Positions 62,909 through 64,000 of a stretch of DNA of 64,000 nucleotides are shown one piece after another. Under the pieces are notes generated by a model. It made no database searches, had not been told where the DNA came from, and was given only the letters and a program-made list of their open reading frames with translations. Each line of letters starts with the position of its first letter. Within the stretch, counting starts at the first letter, position 1. The DNA is taken from contig HG738140.1 in NCBI GenBank assembly GCA_000499405.2, positions 10,939,560 through 11,003,559 of the forward strand, given 5' to 3'. Origin of the DNA: Onchocerca volvulus. Taxonomy: Eukaryota; Nematoda; Chromadorea; Rhabditida; Onchocercidae. The position numbers and the translations under genes are program-made.

Positions 62909-64000
62909 CTACATGCCTCTAGACAATGGATGATCACCCCAGTATTCCGGATCTGGTGCATCATCCGGTGGAATCCCAAGTTCTTCATCCGAAAATTCTT
63001 CTGGAGCAGGAATATAATATTCACCCTATAACAGGTATGCCATCAATTTTGAATAAGGTTTAACTTAAATGAAAGTTAAACTGAAGGTATTTTAAAACTG
63101 TTTTCAGAAGTCAGATATTCCAAATCTTTCAAATTTGATTATTCAATCTCATTACTACCATTGATCGTTTAAATAAATTAAATATAAAGGATTCGCCATA
63201 CTTTTTTGACGTTTTATTGAAAGGTACCTAAAAAGACTAATTCCAACTCTAAACATAAAGAGACAACGAAATAAAGTAGACCCAACTTTAAATATAAGGA
63301 GACAATGAAATAAAGTAGAAATGATATGAACTTGCTTTGCACTGATCACCCCCTGAATCAATTTATCCAGGAAATATTATTTAGGAGTATCAGTATGATT
63401 CCAAAAAAAGAACAATATAAGTTGATGAGAGATCTATAAAAAAAAAAAAAAAAAAAAAAAAAAGAAAAAATAAAACTAACGATCAGTTCGCCGTAATTAT
63501 AATACAAATGATATACAAACCAGCCCCATAGCAGGGCGCTCGTTAAAGTGATCATCAAATTTTCCAGTCGCATGGTATTTTGAGGTGGTGCTTCTCGATA
63601 ATAATACCTACAATTAAGCTAATAAATAAACTGCTGATAATTAATATACAACATTAAGATATTATGAGGATAGTAAGAATTGGTCATTTATGCAACAGAT
63701 ATTAAAAAATAATGCAAACAACAAACATAACTTACCAATTTTTTTTTCAGATAATTTTCTAATTAAATAATAAAAATTGATGGCTCTGCAACTCTAATAA
63801 TTCCGGTAAAAAAAACAATACTCATGTCAAAATCAAGAAATCACAAAAAGAAAGAGTTTGGAAAAAATTTTTTACTAAATTCCATGTGATTTCCGTACAT
63901 TTGTATTGGTGGATCATCGGGCTCACCAAGATATGGTTCATCTGTCGTATTTGTGATCGGATCATCGGCTGCTCCACTTTTCGGACCAACGGCTACTTCT
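62909..64000 (-). CDS. NDUFB2: NADH dehydrogenase 1 beta subcomplex subunit 2-like (partial)
   Basis: NDUFB2 is a small accessory subunit in the membrane arm of mitochondrial complex I. Visible exons: beyond the right edge to 63899, then 63607-63481 and 63025-62909, joined in phase. The mature-region signature YYYREAPPQNT corresponds to the RYRQFPQLT block of mammals. A single membrane helix follows (ITLTSALLWGWFVYHLYYNY), then EEFSDEELGIPPDDAPDPEY, matching the family ending WTDEELGIPPDD. The C-terminus runs about 16 residues past the mammalian one (WGDHPLSRGM). The upstream exon encodes an acidic, Pro-rich stretch (DEPYLGEPDDPPIQM), and the start codon with any presequence lies outside the window. 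The small size makes the call depend on a few short motifs, but they are the diagnostic ones. Confidence 0.85.

Noticed and set aside
1..64000. tRNA, rRNA, spliced-leader RNA, CRISPR array, bacterial or Wolbachia-derived genes
   Set aside because: I looked for A/B-box tRNA patterns, the nematode leader sequence, regular repeat-spacer arrays and intron-free bacterial-type frames, and found none convincing.

Overview
This is an AT-rich, intron-rich eukaryotic window. Protein similarity recalled from known families, short GT-AG introns with TTTYAG-type acceptors, a BEL/Pao-type LTR element and a decayed cox1 fragment in nematode mitochondrial style all point to a nematode, probably a spirurid or filarial worm. 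I cannot name the species from this alone. Nine protein-coding genes can be recognised by eye, and seven of them are complete in the window.

Layout. 59-4213 (-): N-terminal exons of a MAST-family kinase (kin-4), with the kinase domain off the left edge. 6098-8260 (+): C3orf33/MISO homologue. 8767-11138 (+): prohibitin-2. 11139-13250: repeats, including a foldback element. 13252-14991 (-): unrecognised candidate gene. 16649-18149 (-): ubc-7/UBE2G1. 19432-23076 (+): mitochondrial NAD kinase NADK2. 24065-29717 (+): degenerate BEL/Pao-like LTR retrotransposon with a 5-bp target duplication. 29792-32849 (-): HDAC3. 33841-42674 (-): ARID2/swsn-7, 24 exons. 42675-51132: long intergenic region with a duplicated repeat, one copy of which holds mitochondrial cox1 sequence. 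51438-57638 (+): COG4. 57639-62908: gene-poor. 62909-64000 (-): NDUFB2-like complex I subunit, cut by the right edge.

How the genes work together. MISO and phb-2 lie head-to-tail about 0.5 kb apart and both act in the mitochondrial inner membrane. NADK2 and NDUFB2 are also mitochondrial. HDAC3 and ARID2 are same-strand neighbours that both act on chromatin. The exon models below were joined by reading phase across GT-AG (once GC-AG) junctions. Every junction is phase-consistent except one in NADK2 and those in the unrecognised gene. I found no tRNA, rRNA, spliced-leader RNA or CRISPR array, and no wholly new biological system. The most unusual items are the cox1-bearing repeat pair, the MISO-phb-2 pair, the pol-less composite LTR element ending 75 bp from the HDAC3 stop, and the unrecognised minus-strand gene.
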